NCBI GenBank assembly: GCA_947623455.1
Contig: OX392536.1
Coordinates: 6,443,282 to 6,507,281, forward strand
DNA: 64,000 bases
From: Mimachlamys varia
Lineage: Eukaryota > Mollusca > Bivalvia > Pectinida > Pectinidae
Direction: 5' to 3'
The notes beneath the pieces are model-generated. The model did no database searches. It saw nothing but the letters and a program-made list of their open reading frames with translations, and was not told where the DNA came from. A program made the translations under genes and the position numbers. This document shows, piece after piece, positions 13,393 to 26,012 of the stretch (the first letter of the stretch is position 1; each line of letters opens with the position of its first letter).

Positions 13393-14535
13393 CAAGGGGA
13401 ACAGAGGGCCTGTGTCGCTCACCTGGATATAATGTAGGTAACCATGATAAAATATTTTCCAAAAAGGTCCCTTGGACAGAGATGGACCCAAAATCCAGTT
13501 CTATCATTTGTATAAATTTGAATCCAAGCCACCTAGGGATGCTACCACTGAAATATAAAAGTCAAACCTTGCTTAGATCCAGAGAAGAGAATATCATATA
13601 ATGCCAAATGGACCACTTTTGGGCCCACCTCTCAGGCCTCTGTGGGGTCAGCCCCTCGTTTTGTACAATTTTGTATCCCCGCCTAATAGTGATACTACAA
13701 GGCAAATTTGAGCAATATACATTGCTCGGTTTGAGAGAAGAAGTCGTTAATATCATAACAGCCAAATTGACCCCAATAAACCCCACCATCTATACAAATT
13801 TGAATCCCCACCCCATAATGATGCTTCCAGGCAAATTTGAATGATATCTATTGTTTGGTTTCAGAGAAGAAGTCATTTATATCAATATATTTACATTCTG
13901 TGTTGCCTTCGCCTATATATCATTAGTAAACCAAATTGTAGTATATCACACTGTATACTACAGTTTGCAATCCACATCACATGACATTATTTCTGACGCC
14001 ATGTTGGACCACGTTATATCAAAGCTTTGCGCTCCGCCTCAATAACATGTAAAGTGGCTTTGAATCAATCACATAGATGACCTTGATTTAAATGAGGCTA
14101 TTATGATGTCTTTCTGGTACCATGTTGGACTACGTTACAACGCTTTGCACTCTGCCTCAGATAACATGTATAACGGCTTTGAAGCAATAGCTTAGATGAT
14201 GTTGATTCAAATCAGGCTCTTCCAGTTAACAATTATGCACGGAAAAAGGGAGAACGTTTACTGACTTTATCGCAAGAAATAGACACAGACATGTTAAACA
14301 ATTATCCTTAATGTAAATATAAGCATTGAACTGTTACCAGATAAATAGATTATTTATCTGTCACCAAAATTGTATTCATATCAACTGTATACTACATCTG
14401 GTAACAGTTCAATGCTTTAATAGCCAAATTTGGTCAAATTCCATTTAGCGGTTTTGAAGAAGAATTTGATTGTTGAGGGACGCCCCATCATGACATAAGC
14501 TCACCTTGGTCCTTTGGACCAGATGAGCTAATAAT
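13393..14535. mobile_element. Bivalve-type non-autonomous element with GAGGGCC...GCTCACCTGG / CCAGATGAGCTAATAA ends
   Basis: Starts with ACAGAGGGCCTGTGTCGCTC and ACCTGGAT, and ends with CTCACCTTGGTCCTTTGGACCAGATGAGC in sections, a hairpin near the 3' end. Internally, diverged segments such as CAAATTTGA...GAGAGAAGAAGTC repeat about every 130-150 bp. No open protein is present. This resembles the family at 15100-15720 and the solo end at 55735-55808. Confidence 0.55.
14321..14416. repeat. Perfect 22-bp inverted repeat with inner hairpin
   Basis: The arms are AAGCATTGAACTGTTACCAG+AT at 14321-14342 and their exact complement at 14395-14416. Just inside the left arm GATAAATA pairs with TATTTATC. 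It sits inside the element at 13393-14535, so it may be a MITE nested in it. Confidence 0.75.
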
Positions 14536-14536
14536 T

Positions 14537-14890
14537 TATGGAGACACAGTGGTCTAGTGGTAGGACAGGCCTCATGATCGAAGGGTTGCGAGTTAAATTG
14601 GAGTTCCGGTCACAGCACTTGTGTTGTATCCTTGAGCAAGATATTTTACTCCGCTTGTTTCAGTATACTCAGCTGTAAATGAGTATGTGGTCGGGTAGTG
14701 CTAGCTGTGAGCATTGAAATGGCGGCATGCGCGCGGTTGTATGCTCCCCAGGGAGTTGAGAACGATATTGGCTGGTTGCTAAGGCCCTATAACCACGGAT
14801 AATAATTTGTGAACCGCCTTGAGATGACCTTTAAGGTCATGATAAAGCAGAATATAAGAACCTCAAAAAATTAATATTATTATTATTGAA
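14537..14890 (+). mobile_element. tRNA-derived SINE
   Basis: Begins with a tRNA-like head containing an A-box-like GTGGTCTAGTGGTAGGAC and a B-box-like GGTTGCGAGTT. The body has GCAAGATATTTTACTCC and CAGCTGTAAATGAGTA, and the 3' end ATAAAGCAGAATATAAGAAC runs into an ATT microsatellite. That is the layout of a polymerase III SINE with a conserved central domain. Which named SINE superfamily it belongs to was not determined. Confidence 0.72.
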
Positions 14891-15094
14891 TAGATATGCA
14901 CTTGGTAAAGGGATGCAATTGTTCATTGCGGAATGATTGACAAAAGGAAACAAATAATTTTTTAAATCAATACACTTTTTTATTGCAAGAATACCGATGA
15001 ATTATCAAGTTCTTTATATCAGTGATTAAACAACAATGTAGAACAGTTAAGAAAACCTAATACTGAAAACACATTAACATCAACAAGTAACAAC

Positions 15095-15718
15095 AACACA
15101 AGAGGTCCAATGGGCCTGCATCACTCACCTGGAATTAATCTCACATTTCTCACCTTAAAGCGGTCCCAATCCGTGAATAAGCTATTCACACATTTATGAT
15201 TTATATATTTGACACCTGTGATGTTGAAAATATGTCAAGGCCATTTTTACTCAAAAACTTTGTTTAGTTCCTTCTGGGAAGATTACCAGCCAAAAAACAT
15301 GTCTCTCTGCCTTTCAGTATTTCAGAAAGACATTATTGATCCCCTGACCTTGAATATATGTCAAGGTCATTTCTATTCACCAACTTTGTTCTGCTCCTTA
15401 CAAGGAAGCTAAAAGCCCAATATCATTTCACTTACAGTCTTTTGGTATTTTAGAAGCAGTGGTTTGAAAGTTTTGACATACAATGTATTTGACTATTCAT
15501 TGTGACCTTGATAGCAGGTCAAAGTTATTTTTTCACAAATGTTCAGCTCCATCCCAGGAAGCTACAACTCTTATATGATGACTCTACACCTATTGGTTCC
15601 TCAGAAGAAGTTGTTTAAGGTAAAAATGATAGCCGCAGGAAGATGGTGGGACGAAGGATGCCCCATCATGGCATAAATCAGCCCAGTTGGCCCCTAGGGC
15701 CAGGTGAGCTCACAATTA
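15095..15718. mobile_element. Second copy of the CACCTGG / CCAGGTGAGC-ended element family
   Basis: Starts with AAGAGGTCCAATGGGCCTGC and ATCACTCACCTGG, and ends with GTTGGCCCCTAGGGCCAGG then TGAGCTCACAATT. The ends are inverted short repeats with hairpins. The interior has two diverged CCTTGAATATATGTCAAGG-type units at 15216 and 15350. It is non-coding. Confidence 0.6.
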
Positions 15719-16560
15719 TGTCCATATACCTCCAGGTGTGGGGTTCCCTTCAACATGTAGGTCCTGACCTTTAATAATTCACAAAATAGTTTTCTTTTGT
15801 GCTAAACGTTAACACATTTAAGACATTTCCATACCATTTGAACTTATATAAATATTTCTAAAAAAAAATGGACAAAAGAGTTATGAAAATGATATACAAA
15901 CAGTTTTGGTGAAAATAAAAAAAAAAAAAAAAATTATAGAAATCTGCTTGAATATATTTCATCACCATTTGTTTTCATAATTCCTATGAATTTGACAGTT
16001 CAGTTTTAACATATACTGATTTTTCAATACAACATGTGTAGTTAACGCATTACGATCAGTTGTGGTGTATCTTGGTAATGAATCCTCATCCATTTACCTA
16101 ACACTATATATTGTCGAAATGCTTCCACATTAAAAAAGAACCAGCTATGACAGAAAAACAGTGTACATGTAAACAAAATCTTTTTTTTTACCATAGCAGC
16201 GAAAGATAATTTCATTAAAGTTGCTAAAAAAATTACCTAATTTATTTTGGGCGATGTAATTATTGTTAATGTAATTTCTAGTAACTATATCTTCGGAAAC
16301 CCATGTGACACCGCTCGAACGTACACAAATGCACATGTGCGATTCTCATCGCACACATAAACGCGCGATCTTAAGATTGCCTAGTTGCGTGCACCATGGG
16401 CGAGCTGGGTGATGGGGGTTTCTGACGATGAGTAACTAAAGCTATGTTTAATTGTTTGTTTGCTTGAGAAATCGAAGGTCGGTTATTAAACATATTGTAA
16501 TTGTTTAAATTTAAAACAAGATTACTGATAAACAAATTTGGTAAGAGATACAGAAATGAA
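15719..16560. other. No gene seen
   Basis: AT-rich intergenic DNA with an A-run near 15918-15933. A short GC-richer patch at 16290-16440 has no supported gene. Confidence 0.5.
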
Positions 16561-16566
16561 TTGCAC

Positions 16567-17105
16567 AGGATGCCACATTTGTTTCATCCTGTGGACGCCA
16601 CATCTGTTTCATCCTGTGGACGCCACATTTGTTTCATCCTGTGGACGCCACATTTGTTTCATCCACAGGACGCCACATTTGTTTCATCCACAGGACGCCA
16701 CATCTGTTTCATCCACAGGATGCCACATCTGTTTCATCCACAGGCTGCCACATCTGTTTCATCCACAGGATGCCACACTGTTTCATCCACAGGATGCCAC
16801 ACTGTTTCATCCACAGGATGCCACACTGTTTCATCCACAGGCTGCCACACTGTTTCATCCACAGGAGCCACATCTGTTTCATCCACAGGCTGCCACATCT
16901 GTTTCATCCACAGGCTGCCACACTGTTTCATCCACAGGATGCCACATCTGTTTCATCCACAGGATGCCACATTTGTTTCATCCACAGGACGCCACATCTG
17001 TTTCATCCACAGGACGCCACATCTGTTTCATCCACAGGACGCCACATCTGTTTCATCCACAGGATGCCACACTGTTTCATCCACAGGATGCCACACTGTT
17101 TCATC
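16567..17105. repeat. 25-bp tandem array (about 21 units)
   Basis: The unit is GCCACATCTGTTTCATCC followed by ACAGGAC. Successive GTTTCATCCA at 16681, 16706 and 16731 give the 25-bp period; variants reading CACACTG are one base shorter. The first three units carry CCTGTGG where later units carry its reverse complement CCACAGG. Frames read as repeats of FHPQDAT or CFIHRMPH and are not considered genes. Confidence 0.93.
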
Positions 17106-17204
17106 CTTTTAGGACTCATCAGAAACGGTATGGGTCAAAGACATGTATAGACATCAGAATCGGTTTAAGTTGATGATGGACCGAAATGAAAGCTACGTTA
17201 ATCT

Positions 17205-17500
17205 GGACAGTTTCTTTCTCTTCAAGATGCAAGCTTAAGGCTACACAACCTAGAATTTTAAATATGAACATTTTAAATTATGCTGAATCATTATAAATTA
17301 TCAACTTTGGCTTGACAGTTTCTTTCTCTTTCAAGATGCAATCGAATAAGGCTACACAACCTAAGATTTTAAAACTGAACAATTTGAATTATATTAAATC
17401 ATTATATCAACTTTGATGCGACAGTTTCTTTTTCTTTCAAGATGCAATCGAATAAGGCTACACAACCTAGGATTTTAAAAATAAACATTAATTTCAAAAT
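17205..17500. repeat. Three tandem copies of a ~107-bp unit
   Basis: GACAGTTTCTTTCTC, CAAGATGCAA and AAGGCTACACAACCTA recur starting near 17207, 17316 and 17422. The rest of each unit is AT-rich and more diverged. Confidence 0.8.
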
Positions 17501-17739
17501 ACTGTTGAACTTATCTTTCAAAAATATACCTCGCTTCTCCCCTGGGTTACTAATGCCCCTGAATCACATTCAGACTTAAAAGTCAAACTGGTTTATATAC
17601 ACAAACAGTCAAAAACCAGCTGTGTCTTCACACTTTAGTAACAGACACAAGTTTTACAATATATGACACATTTCCTGTGTAAAATCAGTGTTCACAATCA
17701 CAGGCACATGTGGACAAGGAGAATAACCTTAATAATTAA

Positions 17740-18140
17740 TACAGTACACGCCTCTTTATGTCATGTTGCATTTGGCAGACAAAAACATGATATTAACAGG
17801 AATGTGACATTAAGAGAAACATGCTTTTTCACTAAATCTAGTGTATTTCCAATCTCCATAACTAAAAGTAAGATAACATTATTTTTAAAATAAAAAACAA
17901 TTTTGGAAATATTTTTTTATTTTCTATGCAACCTTTTGTACAAGTTGTATCTCTGAAATCGATGGAAATTACATCATTTTCTGGGTATTTTATGTGATTG
18001 GTTAATTCACCTCAAAATACATGATATTAACCAAATCAAATTACATCGATTATATAGAAAGAAAAATGGTGTTTGGGAAAAACATGATATAAAGAAGAAT
18101 GTGATATTAACAGGAGTGAAATTAAGTGGAGTCCACTGTA
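17740..18140. mobile_element. TA-flanked Tc1/mariner-like MITE, copy 1
   Basis: Ends TACAGTACACGCCTCTTTAT and GGAGTCCACTGTA are inverted. Internal CATGATATTAACAGG motifs are shared with copies at 23493, 45532 and 51429. There is no transposase frame. TA at both outer ends suggests the Tc1/mariner target duplication; the superfamily is inferred. Confidence 0.65.
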
Positions 18141-19530
18141 TATATATAGATAAAATGGTGAAGTATAAATAATTTATAGATATATACATATTATAAAAAA
18201 AAATCAAATTTTATTTTCAGGTAATTAATTTTGTAAAATCCTAATGAAAATAATCGCCAAATTTTAGCTAAATACGTCTATCGGTCAGATTTCACGAAAA
18301 AAAATCGACTTTGATCGATATTTTATTATAATGGTTATTCTCTTGGCCACATGTGCCTGCGCTCACAATAAGAATTTCTTTCCTGAAAGTAGACATACCG
18401 CACAAGAGAGTTAACTTACAAATATGGTGACATGAAAATTATAAACAGTTTACAGAAAAATTTAATCAATTTTCTCCTAATGCTTCTCCTAAGAGGCAAA
18501 AATTTAAATTGCAGTACAAAATCACCAGGTATATCTCTCTGTTATTGTCAATTTATCGAAGAAATTACAAAACCAAGTTCATTCCTGCAATTAGAAACAT
18601 ATTTTAGGCAACAAAACACCGTCAAAACCAAAAATTCTACTATTTTAAGTGTTCAAGGGAAGTAATAAGCAAATTAGCTGATAGAATAAGTGGACACCAG
18701 AAAACGATTTTTGTGTGGGAGATATTTTTGTGAAACAAAATGTTTTTATGGTATTGTAACAACATTACACAATAACTGTAGGTATATACAAATGTAAACA
18801 ACGTGGATTTACAATTACTATGACATCATCAATGTTGTATGACATCATCCATGTTGTCCCTGGACTGTTTATTGAATAGCTGAAATTGTTTTATATATTA
18901 TAATGTATTTAAGTTTTTCTTCAGACAAAGAATGTCACGTCTAATACTTCTTTGAAGAACAATTATTCAGATAATAATAACAAGCAAAGAAGATTTTTAA
19001 GAAAAATAGACTCTTCCTTCAAAGGCATTTATAAATCTTTTGTTTAGAATAATTTTGATCACTTTGGGTTTCTGACTCAAAACTTTACCAAAGGGAGGTA
19101 AACAAGAAAGCAGCTAGAATTAAAAAAAAAAAAAATTAGGGAATGATAGCCAGTTTAAAATTTCTAAAAACTATTCAAAATAAAAAGCAAGCAATAAAAA
19201 GTAGTCCATCATCCTCAATGTCATGCTTATCATATCATGATTGTCACCTGCCACCAGAGTTTAATTTCAATTATTATGCATTTAATTTTTCTATATGTAT
19301 TATTTGTTCTGGTACATGATCTATATTCTATTCTATACTGTATTTTACTGATGATAAGCCCAGTGACCCTGATTAGAAACATGCAGTGTTCCATGCTCCT
19401 AATAATTTGATTACCATAAAGTCTTCTGATATGTTCTTCTTCAGTTAGCTGAACTTGTACTTCACAACATACAATACAAAACATATCTTTTAAGTTTAAC
19501 TTGAAGAGAGAGGGCATGAACTTATTACTG
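18141..19530. other. No gene seen
   Basis: Very AT-rich DNA with A-runs and two near-identical TATGACATCAT motifs at about 18819-18850. Short frames here look like chance. Confidence 0.5.
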
Positions 19531-19534
19531 AGCA

Positions 19535-20215
19535 TTCATCCCATGTCTGGTATGTAAGGGTGGGCTTATTTCTCGGCACCCATCCTATGTCTAGTATGTA
19601 AGGGTGGGCTTATTTCTGGGCACCATCCTATGTCTGGTATGTAAGGGTGGGCTTATTTCTGGGCACCCATTCTATGTTGGGAAAGTAAGGGTGGGCTTAT
19701 TTCCGGGCACCCACCCCTGCCTGGTATGTACATTGTAAGGGTGGGCTTATTTCTGGGCACCCATCCTATGTCTCGTATGTAAGGGTGGGCTTATTTCTGG
19801 GCAACAATCCTATGTCTGGTATGTAAGGTTGGGCTTATTTCCAGGCTTCCATCCTATATCGGGAAAGTAAGGGTGGGCTAATTTCTGGGCACCCATCCTA
19901 TGTTGGGAAAGTAAGGGTGGGCTTATTTCCGGGCACCCACCCCTGCCTGGTATGTACATTGTAAGGGTGGGCTTATTTCTGGGCACCCATCCTATGTCTA
20001 GTATGTAAGGGTGGGCTAATTTCCAGGCACCCATCTTATGTCTGGTAAGTAAGGGTGGGCTTATTTCTGGGCACCCATCTCATGTCTGGTATGTAAGGGT
20101 GGGCTTATTTCTGGGCACCCATCCTATGTCTCGTATGTAAGGGTGGGCTTATTTCTGGGCACCCATCCTATGTCTGGTATGTAAGGGTCGGCTTATTTCT
20201 GGGCACCCATTCTGT
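19535..20215. repeat. 44-bp tandem array (about 15 units)
   Basis: The unit contains GGTATGTAAGGGTGGGCTTA, TTTCTGGGCACCC and ATCCTATGTCT, 44 bp in total. Two units carry an insertion reading TGTACATTGTAAGGG, suggesting a local higher-order duplication. Minus-strand frames give GCPEISPP-type repeats and are not considered coding. Confidence 0.92.
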
Positions 20216-20487
20216 GAAAGGAAAAGTGGAGGATGGAACTATTACGTGGCGATAGGCTTATCATCAGTAAACTACAGTACTTACAGTTATGGTTTTAGGT
20301 ATGAAGGCCACAATTGTATAATATCACATTTTTCTTTATACAGTTGTTGCATTAATAAGTGAAATTATAATATAATATACAACACACCATTAACCATATA
20401 GCTGAGCTTCCTAAAAGAACATGTATTGCAACTGACAATTTCTTTGTTTTTACAAATGTATTTGTATGTTTTTGGGTTGTTTTTTTT

Positions 20488-20565
20488 TTTGGGGGGGGGG
20501 GGAGGGGGGGGAGGGGGGGAGGGGGGGAGGGGGGGAGGGGGGGAGGGGGGGAGGGGGGGGGAGGT
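20488..20565 (+). repeat. G-rich 8-bp array (GGGGGGGA)n
   Basis: A run of seven or eight G separated by single A repeats with an 8-bp period for about 75 bp, next to a T-run. The plus strand has many G-tracts and could form G-quadruplexes; the minus strand is pure pyrimidine. Confidence 0.95.
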
Positions 20566-20569
20566 CAAC

Positions 20570-22246
20570 ATAATTATATAATTTATACCAAACTCTACAG
20601 CACACAGATATATTATTGAAAATAAACATTTTTATGGCTAACACTGTAGAATGCAATGAAGATAATGACATATATTTTATGTTGTCATATCCTTAAAAAA
20701 ACTAAATGTTGAAAACTGTGTACAACAACTGAACTAGTCTGAAGATGTATTATATATTGGTGAGTGTTACAAACAGATTAGAATCCAACATTTCATTGAG
20801 TAGTAAAGAACACAATAAAATTACAAAACAAAATCAAAAACCACAGAATGTCTTCTTTACCATATCATCACAATAGTCCAATTCATAAAAGTGAATAATT
20901 CAGAATTCATTTATAAATATGTTACAAAAAAAAACAAATAAATAAATGAATGAAAAAAAATCAAGTTGAATGCCTGTATGCTTTCTTTACAGAAACCATA
21001 TAAATTAATGCATTATCACAACTTATGAATTTCATAAATAATAGCGTTTTGCCTATTTGAAAGTGATATTCTTTAAAATAATTTTTCCATAGGAAAAAAT
21101 CAATTGAATAAAGGGGAAAATCTAGATAAATAGGATTTTCCTTGATTTCAGACACATATGTAGTATTAATCCACAGGGAAAATTCAATGTAAATTGAATT
21201 CATTGTAATTGAATAATTTTGAATTTTGACCAGACAAATTTGACAATTTTTTTTTATTTCATTGACCCATCTAGTTTACAGGCTGGGAAATTCAAAGGTG
21301 GTCTATATATATGATATTAAAGTGTAATATATGTTTCAAATTGATGAATAGAAATGGTTAAAAAATTTAACAGCTATTTTGTACTATAATGGTAACATGA
21401 CATAATTGTTCTTCATATTTTTATTTCTTCTCGACAATCCCTTTATAAACTTTTTCACAAAAAGATATTTACAAATGTAACTTATGTATTATCAATAAAT
21501 ACAAATAAACAATAAAAAAAACTCCGATAAATATAAATTTGTGATTTTTGATGAGACAGAATAGGAAACATGAAATAAAAATATGATGTGTTGTAAATAT
21601 TACAAAATTTAAGTTTCCGTTGAAAGAATAACCTAGCGTCATTTACCACAACAATACAGTAAACCTGTCTTTACCGACATCTAGGGGACGGAATAATTTT
21701 GTCAGATAAGAGAGAGGGTCAGTAAAGTCAGGTTTCAGTATTATAAGGTCCTGTTATATAGATAAATATTAAACAGGATAATGTTTTTTTTCTCTTTCAT
21801 CAATAATTTATCAACTTCACAGATACTGAAAAGAATATTAACAATTACATATGCCAAACCAAAGGTATGGTGCATTATATATTTTCCCAATTAAGTCTCG
21901 CTTAGTAGTCAAATTTTATAATGACAGAAAACATAAATTTGAAAATTCTGTACATTTGAGAAGATCTTGGAAAAATTCTATTCATATTTATTGTTGTTAA
22001 GTTCATAAAATCTTCTATTAAATTCATAAGCTGTTATTACCTCAATCAACCCTAAAATTTTATAATGAACTCTTCCAACCTTTGAATTGGAAGGGTTCAA
22101 ATATGTCCTCAGGGGTGATTGAATACCAGTAAATAAATTAATAGAATTAAAAAGGGATCAAATTATGTTTTAATGATTTCATAAAAGTCCATCTGTTTGG
22201 AGTTCTGGCATATGTAAATGCAAATACTTTCAATCATAACAAGATA
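20570..22246. other. No gene seen; AT-rich
   Basis: Contains a small element at 21655-21740 whose ends TACAGTAAACCTGTCTTTAC and CAGTAAAGTCAGGTTTCAGTA are inverted, and one short hairpin unit at about 22044-22122. No supported gene. Confidence 0.5.
21655..21740. mobile_element. Short pogo/Tigger-like MITE
   Basis: TACAGTAAACCTGTCTTTAC at the left end is mirrored by AAAGTCAGGTTTCAGTA at the right end. The unit is about 86 bp long and non-coding. The family assignment is inferred from the CAGTAAACCTG terminus. Confidence 0.5.
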
Positions 22247-22629
22247 TTAAAGGCCCAATATACGTAACTTCAAGGAATATTTCAGGATTCTGAAAAGTTC
22301 TGAAAAAAAATCCAGTTGAGAACCATGCAAAAATGAGCCTAAAACGAAGTAAACCTGGGCGATAACTAACAAGAAACTCTTGACAGAAAAATCCAAAGAC
22401 TTGGAAATAACTCAGGTGGGGCCCACTTCAACAACAAACCGAAGTTAGAAGAGTTCAAAATGGACACGTGTTTACAAATACCGTGTTTCAATTGCTGCTG
22501 CACCGGTAACCGCGTAAGAATTCATCTTGAATATTGCTGATATCTTAACTAAATTTATAAATATAATAAGTTATTAGGCCTGATTTTCGCTTCAAGTTTT
22601 GCCGAAAGTTACGTATATTGGGCCTTTAA
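22247..22629. mobile_element. TTAA-flanked MITE family (GGCCCAATATACGTAAC), copy 1
   Basis: TTAAAGGCCCAATATACGTA at the left matches the inverted TACGTATATTGGGCCTTTAA at the right. The interior carries AATCCAGTTGAGAACCATGC, GGTGGGGCCCACTTCAACAA and CACCGGTAACCGCGTAAGAA, shared by four other copies in the window. TTAA at both ends suggests PiggyBac-type insertion. Confidence 0.8.
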
Positions 22630-23492
22630 GACAATTAGAACACAAAATGAACAATAATTTGTATTTCTAAAACAAAGTCAATATCAAATTAGAACTTTGA
22701 AACATAATTTACACACAAAATAAATTAATTTAAAGATAAATGAACAGAAAAAAATGGAGCTATTTTAAAACAGTTCATTAAAGTTCGCCATTTAATGTTT
22801 AGTTTACTTTTTTCATATTTTTAAAACATAATTCATATGAACATTATGACAATATTCTTTTTCTTTCTCCATAAACTCAAGAAATTTATATGCTAGGATC
22901 GCGCCTTCACAAAAACTGAAACATCTCCGAAAAAATAACCTCAACTGCTCTGGTTATAAAATAAGATGACAGAACATATATTTTGAAAATGATTTTCAAG
23001 AAAACACTTCCTTAATTCTGAATATATATATACATTCAGAGAATCCTTTCATATAATAATCAACTAAAGAACACAAATATAATATTATCAAATAAATATA
23101 CTGGATTCAAACAACAATGAAATTATATTTATTCATTGTATTCTCTTAACATATTTACAAATATCCTCTAACATCTGAAACGTATATATATATATATATA
23201 TTTATAACATAATTAATATTCTCCAATAATTTTATAAACAAATCTTCATTTACATGTAAAATAAATGAATGTATCACAGCCGCACTTTATATTTGTTACC
23301 CTTTAACACTTTAAAAATTCTCCTGGCCTTATAATTCAGAAATTCTAGTTCCTACACAGATTTCCGAGGAAACAGAGATTATTTCTCCAACTCACGAAAA
23401 CAAAACTTTCAGAAATACGAAAAAATTACATCTCATGATGATATTTTTCAAACATAACTGGACGGAATCTGGTTTGTATAGAGTTTTTAAGA
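22630..23492. other. No gene seen; AT-rich
   Basis: AT-rich with a TA dinucleotide run at about 23183-23205. No coding exon recognised. Confidence 0.5.
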
Positions 23493-23936
23493 TACAGTGC
23501 ACTCCTCTTTATATCATGTTGCATTTGTCAGACAAAAACATGATATCAACAAGAATGTGACATTAAGAGAAATATGTTTTCCATTAAATGTAGTGCATCT
23601 TCATAACTAAAAGTAAGCTATTTAATGTACCGGTACATTACTATGAAAATGTTTCAATATATAGATAACATCATTTTAATTAAAAACATTTTTGGGGATA
23701 ATTGTTATTTTCTAGGCAACATTTTGTACAATTTATATCTGAAATCAATGGAAATTACATCAATTTCTGGGTATTGTATGTGATTGGTTAAAAAAACACA
23801 TGATATTAAGAGGAATTCACTTCAAAATACATGATATTAACCCAATAAAATTACATAGATTGTATATAGAGAAAAAAAGTTGCTTGGGAACAGCATGATA
23901 TAAAGAGGAATGTGATATTAAGTGGAGTACACTGTA
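23493..23936. mobile_element. TA-flanked Tc1/mariner-like MITE, copy 2
   Basis: Ends TACAGTGCACTCCTCTTTAT and AAGTGGAGTACACTGTA are inverted. It shares CATGATATAAAGAGGAATGT with the other copies and is non-coding. Confidence 0.7.
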
Positions 23937-25640
23937 TTTGCAATGGAAAAAATTGTACTACCAATGTAAGATTTCAGCAATATAGAAGGTTATATATCAG
24001 TAATGACAGTATTTTTACAACGAAACTGGACGGAATCTGGGGTATAATTGCAAGTTTAAAACATTGATTTAAAATATTTTGAAAGGAAAATTTTGTGATG
24101 AATGGTCCCTGAAGATGTAGTTGAACTCTTTCAATCCAAAGGCTGGAATAGTCCAATATGTAATTTCAGGTGTGAATGAGTTTAATTACCTTATTTTTCA
24201 CTTTTTACTGCAAGATTTATGTAACTGTAATACAAAAAAAAATACTTTTAACTAAAATCTGCTTTACAATAATAGATATCTGCATGCAACCCTATATTAC
24301 TCATTCATCCCTGAAATTTCAAAATGAACTGTTCCAGCCTTTGAATTGGAAGAGTTCAAATGTGTCTTCAAGGGCGAATGCGTTAACACTAATATTTTTC
24401 ACATTTCATTACTTTTTGCCAAATTGTAATATTTTAACTTCATTGTAAATTAGATATAAAATTCAATATATATATTAAATTTAAATAGTTGTCAAGGGAA
24501 AAACAAAAATAAACTTCACTGTTGGATAAACCTGTGGCAAAATGCCCCAAAAAAATAATTTCTTTTGTCCATGCTAGCAGAATGCAGAAGATATTGAATG
24601 TACAATGTATATATGTGATGCATACATTATCTGTAAAATTTAATGAAAAGTGAAAATGTCTGCTAATTTGTATCTAGGTAATGGTGAAGGTAAATTATAA
24701 AATATAATGGCACCACAAATACTACTACAGTAAAAATAATACAATGATCTATCCATATATGTAAAATGTACTTGTATCACAGTTCTAATGCCTTCACCCC
24801 TGCATATCAAAACTGGACTCAACCAATCATGGATTGGGTAAGGTTCAAATGTGTTTGTAGGGGTGATTTGGTTTTCATATTTAAATGGTACATGTAATTG
24901 TCAGCAATTTATTGCACGAACAAAAATGATATATTAATGATCATTATTTTGCATTTTTTGAGAAATACAAAAGTGTACTTTTCTGTAAAATTTCGTTCTC
25001 ATAATTTTTTTTTTCTTATAAAAGTTGATAGTAAGTTTTTTTTAAGGCATGTTTTACTTAGTTTTACATTTTTTCTTATAATATCTAAAATATTTTTGTA
25101 TTTTGGTAGAGATATTTTATTGTATTTTGTACATATCTGTCATTGTATCGGAAATAAAACTTCTCATTAAGATATTTCTAAGTGTATGTGATATAGCAAT
25201 AGTTTAATTTAACTTTATCAAATAGAAACTTATTTTCATTGCTCTATTTCATAAAATACTTGCTTATCACATTTGTTACATTACATATTAATTATCAATA
25301 CCGGTACATTGGCACCTATATGATACGTGGTAGGCTTAATTCAGTAGCATTTTTATAGATTTATTCTTTTTACTATACCTAAGACTAAACTATGAACACA
25401 TGGAAAATATTAACAATTTTGGTAAAAAAAATCAACAAAAAAACATGAAACAGCAAGGCCAATTTAAAGAGAAAGAATGAATACTCGATTTTTAAATATT
25501 ACTCTGGTATACCACATTTATTCCAACTACTGGAAACCATGCAAGTTTCTTTCGGGGCTACAAACTTTTGCAATTTTCCGCATTACAACCAGTTTGTGGC
25601 GATTAACTTTCACAAAAAGAAAATTGTCATATTTATACAT
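23937..25640. other. No gene seen; AT-rich, three short hairpin units
   Basis: Units of a ~80-bp palindromic family lie at about 24110-24178 (inverted), 24303-24385 and 24790-24868, each with TTTGAATTGGAAGAGTTCAA-like cores. The rest is AT-rich without supported genes. Confidence 0.5.
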
Positions 25641-25654
25641 ATGTATAACAGAAG

Positions 25655-25760
25655 AATGAGAAAATGTAGCTCCAAGACCGGGGTTCGAACCTACGACCTT
25701 CCGAAGTCTCTACTAACTGAGCTACCTGATTGCCGATGATCGACCCCAGTCCAGTTCCAC
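25655..25760 (-). mobile_element. tRNA-like SINE head, copy 1
   Basis: On the minus strand it reads AGGTAGCTCAGTTAGTAGAG (A box) and AGGTTCGAACCCCGG (B box), preceded by GGTCGATCATCGGC. The tRNA fold is incomplete, so it is a tRNA-derived repeat, not a tRNA gene. Confidence 0.6.
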
Positions 25761-25894
25761 TACATTACTCCCTCCTTTTCTCCAAGTCTTCGTCCCCAAA
25801 GACAACTATTTTCTAGTTCATATATCCCCTTGCTAAGCATACTCTCAATGCTTTAAACAAGGGTTGGCAAGCTCGCCAATTTTGTAACAGTCGA

Positions 25895-26012
25895 AAGAGA
25901 AAATGTAGCGTTCAGATCGGGGTTCGAACTTGTGACCTTCCAAACTCTAGATGAACACTCTACCAACTGAGCTACCTGGTCGCCGATGATCAACCCAGTC
26001 CAGTTCCACTAC
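25895..26012 (-). mobile_element. tRNA-like SINE head, copy 2
   Basis: The minus strand reads AGGTAGCTCAGTTGGTAGAG and AAGTTCGAACCCCGATC, with GGTTGATCATCGGCG upstream. It lies about 245 bp from copy 1 in the same orientation, and both are flanked by CCCAGTCCAGTTCCACTACA on the plus strand. Confidence 0.6.

Noticed and set aside
16501..17173. Frames of 173-211 codons with FHPQDAT or CFIHRMPH repeats
   Set aside because: By-products of the 25-bp array, open in several frames at once.
25655..26012. Two possible tRNA genes on the minus strand
   Set aside because: A and B boxes are clear, but the acceptor and anticodon stems do not pair properly and the two copies share non-tRNA flanks, so they are SINE heads.
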